From Paroedura picta (Eukaryota; Chordata; Lepidosauria; Squamata; Gekkonidae), in the NCBI RefSeq assembly GCF_049243985.1, contig NC_135380.1, forward strand, positions 14,432,501-14,496,500: a stretch of DNA of 64,000 bases. The letters are read 5' to 3'. The position numbers and the translations under genes are program-made. Below the pieces are notes generated by a model. The model was not told the DNA's origin. It did not search any database and saw only the letters and a list, made by a program, of their open reading frames with translations. This document shows, piece after piece, positions 59,520 to 64,000 of the stretch (positions are counted from its first letter, which is position 1; the number at the start of each line of letters is the position of its first letter).

Positions 59520-59715
59520 CAGGGTTGCCAAATCTGGGTTGAAATATTTCTGTAGATATGGGGATGGAGCATGGAGAGGGAGCTCAGCAGGAATTTGAGG
59601 CCACAAAATCCACCCTCTGACAGTACCGTTTTCCTAAGGGAACAGATCTCTGTAGTCTAGAAAGCAGTTTTAGTTCCTGAAGATCTCTAGGTCCGACCTG
59701 GAGGTTGGCAACCCA
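59520..59715 (-). repeat. Interspersed repeat with GGGTTGCCAA end
   Basis: Inverted copy of the 51.87 kb repeat: AGGGTTGCCAAATCTGGGTT to GACCTGGAGGTTGGCAACCC. Both ends are related, hinting at terminal inverted repeats. Confidence 0.55.
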
Positions 59716-60199
59716 ATGGGATGGGGTGGTACCACTTGGCCGCTTCTGGCCCTTGTGGTCCATCAGTGACAGATGGAAAGTGAAAGTAAAGGGCCTCTCA
59801 CCGGAAGCTATATCTGGACACGCTGGATGTTTAGGCCTGCAGATAAAGAAGGTTTGCACATCTGAAGGCTGGTTTCCGGGGTAGCTTTGTGTTCTCCGGG
59901 AAGTCAACTGTTAAAGCCTCTTGAAGAGCTGTGCATTAGAAAACCTTTATTAAAGTCAGTTTCCTTGAACAAACGTATTACAGGTCTGCCCCTCTTTTTA
60001 CGCCCGAATGGAGCAACAGATTGGGTTGCTCTTGCCATATGTCTGATTTGGCCTACAAAAACCTCAGCACAGAGTAAGACACTATGGAAACTGGTCAGCA
60101 GAGCAATGGCGAAACGCAGCAGTAGGAGAAGCCATGGCCTCAGGAAGCGGACTGCAGGAAGCCAGTCTCTGTCCCCGCTGCTTCCTCCGTTTGCTCCTG

Positions 60200-60545
60200 T
60201 CAGCCAGTTTGGTGTAGTGGTTAGGAGTGCGGACTTCTAATCTGGCATGCCGGGTTCGATTACGCACTCCCCCACATGCAGCCAGCTGGGTGACCTTGGG
60301 CTCGCCATGGCACTGAGAAAACTGCTCTGAGTAGGAATATCAAGGCTCTCTCAGCCTCACCCACCCCACAGGGTGTGTGTTGTGGGGAGAGGAAAAGGAA
60401 GGCGACTGTAAGCCGCTTTGAGATTCCTTCGGGTAGAGAAAAGCGGCATATAAGAACCAATTCTTCTTCTTCTTCTTCTTCTTCTTCTTCTTCTTCTTCT
60501 TCTTCTTCTTCTTCTTCTTCTTCTTCTTCTTCTTCTTCTTCTTCT
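60200..60545 (+). mobile_element. tRNA-derived SINE, full length, long (CTT)n tail
   Basis: Head AGCCAGTTTGGTGTAGTGGT, B box GGGTTCGATTAC, end AAGCGGCATATAAGAACCAA, then about 85 bases of CTT. The tail creates spurious poly-Ser and poly-Glu frames. Confidence 0.92.
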
Positions 60546-61234
60546 ACCTCCTTCCCCATTCCTCTCCTGCCAGGAACCAGCCTGCAGCTAAAGTACCATG
60601 TACCCTCTCTCCTCCAGGTGCCTTCAACACAGCGCAGCAACAAGAGAGCGCACCTTGATCCTCACATACGTCCATGCAAACGCATGCGCATGCACACTAA
60701 AGCACACATGTGCCATACAATAAACAATAATACTGGAAGGACCAGCTCCTTCAGTACCGTCCAGCTTTCCAGTTAAGGCTGTTATTTATTTTTTTTAACG
60801 GTTGGATTTCTTTTAATGGGTTGTGAATTGTAACAGTTTCTGTGCTCCCCCCCTATCATCTCTCCCCGTGTGAGCCGTTCTCTGGAGAGGTGACAAAAAC
60901 ATTTTCAGAATAAATAATTAAACATGATGCAACGGCTTTGCTACAGCTAAGCCGATCTGGGTTTCGTTAGTGCCTGAGCGGAAAGATCCCAGAGGCCTGT
61001 GGATGGAAGAAAGGTGGGGAGTTCTATTGGCAACAAGAACAGCAAGAACAGTGCAACGTAGACATTTGGGCAATGAAGCGGGGTCATGCCATATCTTTAG
61101 CAGAGTCTTCTGGTTGCGGCTCAGGCCTGGTGTTCTCTCGTGGCACAGTTTGTCTGGGGTTGGATGTTATCAATAATAAATGGGGTGTCTTTTGAAAGAA
61201 GGGGCTCAGCCAAAGCTGGGATATGGTCAAAAGG

Positions 61235-61457
61235 GTGTTGTGAAATTAGGAATTAGGAATACCTGTCCCCAGGTGGGACCTAGGGACCTCCTGGAATTAT
61301 AGCTCATTTCCAGGCTAAAGAAATCAGTTCCCTTGGAGAAAATGGCTGTTTTGGTGGGCTATAATCCATGGAAGGCTCTCCCCATCCTGAATCCTGCCTA
61401 TTCCTGGCTCCATCCCCAGTCTCCAGGTATTTCCCAACCCAGAGCCGGCACCCCTAA
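61235..61457 (+). repeat. Interspersed repeat ending GGCACCCCTA
   Basis: AGTTCCCTTGGAGAAAATGG and GTATTTCCCAACCCAGAGCC match the 51.87 kb unit. Confidence 0.55.
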
Positions 61458-61677
61458 GTGAAATAATATGGGAATGGGATGTCCGCAAGGGCCACTGGCT
61501 CACTGCAGCAATTTCTATGAGGGCTAACCCAAAAGGAGGTGGGGGCCAACCCTTCCTTGGGGCAGGGGTGGCTCTGGTGGGAAGTGGGGGGGAGGGGCCC
61601 TCCAGGCCAGCAGCTCACCTGGACTTCTCCTGGCAGCCTTAATGGCCTGAATGGCGAATCCACCCTTGTTTGCCTTG

Positions 61678-62235
61678 TTTATAAGGTGAGCCCCTGCGTT
61701 TTTACTGAGGAGCCTGGAGAGGAGACGACTGAGAGGGGATCTGATAACCGTCTTAAAGTATTTAAAAGGGTGCCATAGAGAGGATGGAGCAGAGGGACGG
61801 ACCAGAGGGACGGACCAGAACCAATGTGATGAAATTAATTTAAAAGAAATTCCATCTAAACATCAGGAAGAAGTTCCTGACAGTCAGAGCGGTTTCTCAG
61901 TGGAACAGGCTTCCTCGGGAGATAATGGATTCTCCATCTTTGGACATTTTTAAACAGAGGCTGGATAGCCATCTGACTGAGAGGCTGATTCTGTGAAGGT
62001 TCAAGGGGGTGGCAGGTTAAAGGGGATGAGCAATAGGGTTGTGAGTGTCCTGAATAGTGCAGGGAGTTGGACTAGATTTAGGATGCTTTGGGCTGATCCT
62101 GCGTTGAGCAGGGGGTTGGACTAGATGGCCTGTATGGCCCCTTCCAACTCTATGATTCTATGATTCTATGATTCTAGATGACCCAGGAGGTTCCTTCTAT
62201 GATTCTATGAATCTATGAGTCTATGATTCTAGCAG
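61678..62235 (+). mobile_element. CR1 LINE 3' end with a second CR1 inserted in it
   Basis: The outer copy runs from GTGAGCCCCTGCGTTTTTAC through AAACATCAGGAAGAAGTTCC to TGGACTAGAT, then resumes at AGATGACCCAGGAGG. Between these lies a separate CR1 end (about 62080-62176) with its own ATTCTATG repeats. CTAGAT is repeated at both junctions. Confidence 0.85.
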
Positions 62236-62239
62236 ATCC

Positions 62240-64000
62240 CTCCTAATACAATGACACAGATTCCCGAATATGAGTGTCGGTGATCACAGCCTTTGTCCAT
62301 CACAAAAGGGGCTCGCTTCTCCCTGAATTGTCCACAGGCTCTCCTTCCAAAACGAGTGACACCAGCCTGGATGCTTCCACACCAACTCTCTTGTGTTGTT
62401 GTCATCTCTGCCACCAAATGAATGACAAGATATCTTTCCTTCTGCAAGGCTGCCTGCCCCAGCTTTCTCACCGGCAGGCTCGTCATATTCTGAAAAGGAA
62501 TTTGTTTAATCCCGTCACTCGGCTGTAAATCTGAACACATATCTTAAGAGGCTCTGAGAAATGAAATTAGGTGTATAAATGTTTTGGCTGGTGGGCTGTC
62601 TGAAGCGCTCTTGCTGGGCATTTGACTGGCGTGTTAGTCGGTCAGGTTCTCCTCGGGTGCGAGCGGAGAGGCTCTGAAAGGGAGACGGCACCTGTCTCAC
62701 CCGTAATGAAAATGGAAGGCCTTTGACGTGCCCAGGCAGCTGTGTGGAGCAAAATGTCAACATATTCTTAACAAAATGAAAGGAAATCGTTCGGATATGA
62801 ATATCCACTCTGTTTCCAACACAATCCCTCCCTTATGCTGAAGAAGGAAGCACTTAGGGGTTTAATTTGGGGAGGAGGGGAGGCGCAGGAGGCTTCTTGG
62901 CTGAGGGGATCGGTCCATCATTTAATTAAACGTGGGCTTCTGAGGTAGAGCTGAGATTGGCCGTGAGCTCTCTGCAGCGGGCCGAGAATAGTCGGCTGTA
63001 GCGTTCTTTCCATCCATGAAAACAGGGACGTGTTTATAACTCCCCATTCTCATATGAGCAATTGTTGTCCAGGCTTCCTCTTCCTCCTCCTCCTCTGCTA
63101 TTATGCTTGGCTGAAGAACCTAACTGCTTCATGGGTTTATTCTACGATACCTTATTCTTCTCTGGTTTAAAAACCAAGAAGGCAGCTGTTCTTCCTGGTA
63201 AACCAATTTCGCTTGCAGTTTGTCATTAATCTTTCCAAGTGCATTTCAGGAACTGCAGTGCCCGAGATGTCAAAGAAAACGCTAAGGCTGAGCACTGCAT
63301 ATTGCATTAGTGTGCATGCGCATGTGTTTGCGTGGACGTATGCGAGGATCACATCACCATTTTATCCTCACAGCAACCCTGTGAGGTAGGCTAGGGTGAA
63401 TGTGTGGAACTGGCCCAAGCAAGCTTCCATGGCAGAGTTGTGGCCTTGATCCTGGATCTCTTTAGTCCTCATCTAACCTTCTAACTCTTACACTGCAGTG
63501 GCTCTCAGTTTGGTGAGCTGACTCCCCTTCAGCCGTTGCTTCCTGCTTTCCTGCCATTTATTTGGATTTTCCTTCCCCCTTTTTCAGTGCAGCAAAGCCT
63601 GATGGAGGGGAAAAACTTCACCAGTCTAGCCATCCTTCTCTCTCTCTTTTTTAAAGATTATAAAACATTCATTCCTGTACCAGCCTTGTTGCGCATAAGA
63701 CTGTTTGGAAAGGGGGGGGACCCACCTTGAGCTCCACCTGCCCTACCTCTAGCAGTAGTAGCAATGACAGAACCAAGGAGACAGATCAGAGGTTTCCCCG
63801 GGCAACTCTTGGCATCCTTGTTGCTCTGGCAGAGGGCAGACCAGGCATTGGGAGATCTTTAAAGAGGCAGCTTTCTTCTCTTCCCAGGTTTTGCATCCTG
63901 TCCCTGGCAGTCAATGTGTCGGCTCTGCTGCCTTGCCCTCCTTCGGATTGCTTTCCCTTACCTTGGCCTTGGCTCCTGCATGCTGTTTTACATGGATACT
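62240..64000. other. Largely repeat-free stretch, no gene seen
   Basis: From 62.24 to about 63.35 kb the sequence carries no repeat I recognise and is of even composition. A TTTAATTAAA motif lies at 62920-62929. It might hold regulatory DNA; nothing coding was supported. Past 63.35 kb there is old SINE/LINE debris. Confidence 0.35.

Noticed and set aside
60260-60776. Poly-Glu and poly-Ser open frames
   Set aside because: They are translations of the (CTT)n tail of a tRNA-derived SINE.
62229-62540. 103-codon open frame on the minus strand
   Set aside because: No recognisable motif or splice context; kept only as possible non-coding conserved sequence.
1-64000. CRISPR arrays, operons and other bacterial systems
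   Set aside because: Spliced vertebrate genes, SINEs, CR1 and L2 ends throughout; the short direct repeats seen are microsatellites.

Overview
This window is a vertebrate nuclear locus. Two host genes are recognisable by eye, and both lie on the minus strand in the order known from human chromosome 8p12. RNF122 occupies about 1.8-37.1 kb and DUSP26 occupies about 45.4-49.6 kb, with a possible 5' non-coding exon near 57 kb. The interspersed repeats point to a squamate reptile: Sauria-type tRNA SINEs with a Bov-B-like tail, other tRNA-derived SINEs, 5S rRNA-derived SINEs, CR1 and L2 LINE ends, and many short hAT-type DNA elements. A gecko is my best guess from the repeat mix, but the sequence alone does not prove it.

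Layout. From 1 to 1.8 kb there are repeats (a TA-flanked hairpin, a LINE end, a palindromic hAT element). From 1.8 to 37.1 kb lies RNF122: six coding exons give a complete 155-residue protein, with every splice junction GT/AG and in phase. Intron 1 is 19 kb, and the promoter and first exon sit in a CpG island at about 35.3-37.2 kb. From 37.2 to 45.4 kb is an intergenic stretch rich in repeats. It also holds three plus-strand open blocks at 42.49, 43.06 and 43.88 kb that look like exons of a protein gene I cannot name. From 45.4 to 49.6 kb are the three coding exons of DUSP26, an intact 197-residue dual-specificity phosphatase. From 49.6 to 64 kb is DUSP26 upstream sequence, mostly repeats, with two more plus-strand exon-like blocks at 54.88 and 58.61 kb. 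The last ends in a stop and is followed by AATAAA.

Function. RNF122 is a membrane-anchored RING-H2 E3 ubiquitin ligase. DUSP26 is a cytoplasmic/nuclear protein phosphatase acting on MAP kinases and other substrates. They are neighbours by ancestral synteny rather than partners in one pathway. The main unexplained signal is the run of exon-like plus-strand blocks around and antisense to DUSP26. The other notable signals are a palindromic hAT family with a clear CTAG target bias and one-armed copies, a second hAT-like family carrying SRF-type CArG boxes, and three long near-perfect hairpins, one of them next to the RNF122 promoter.
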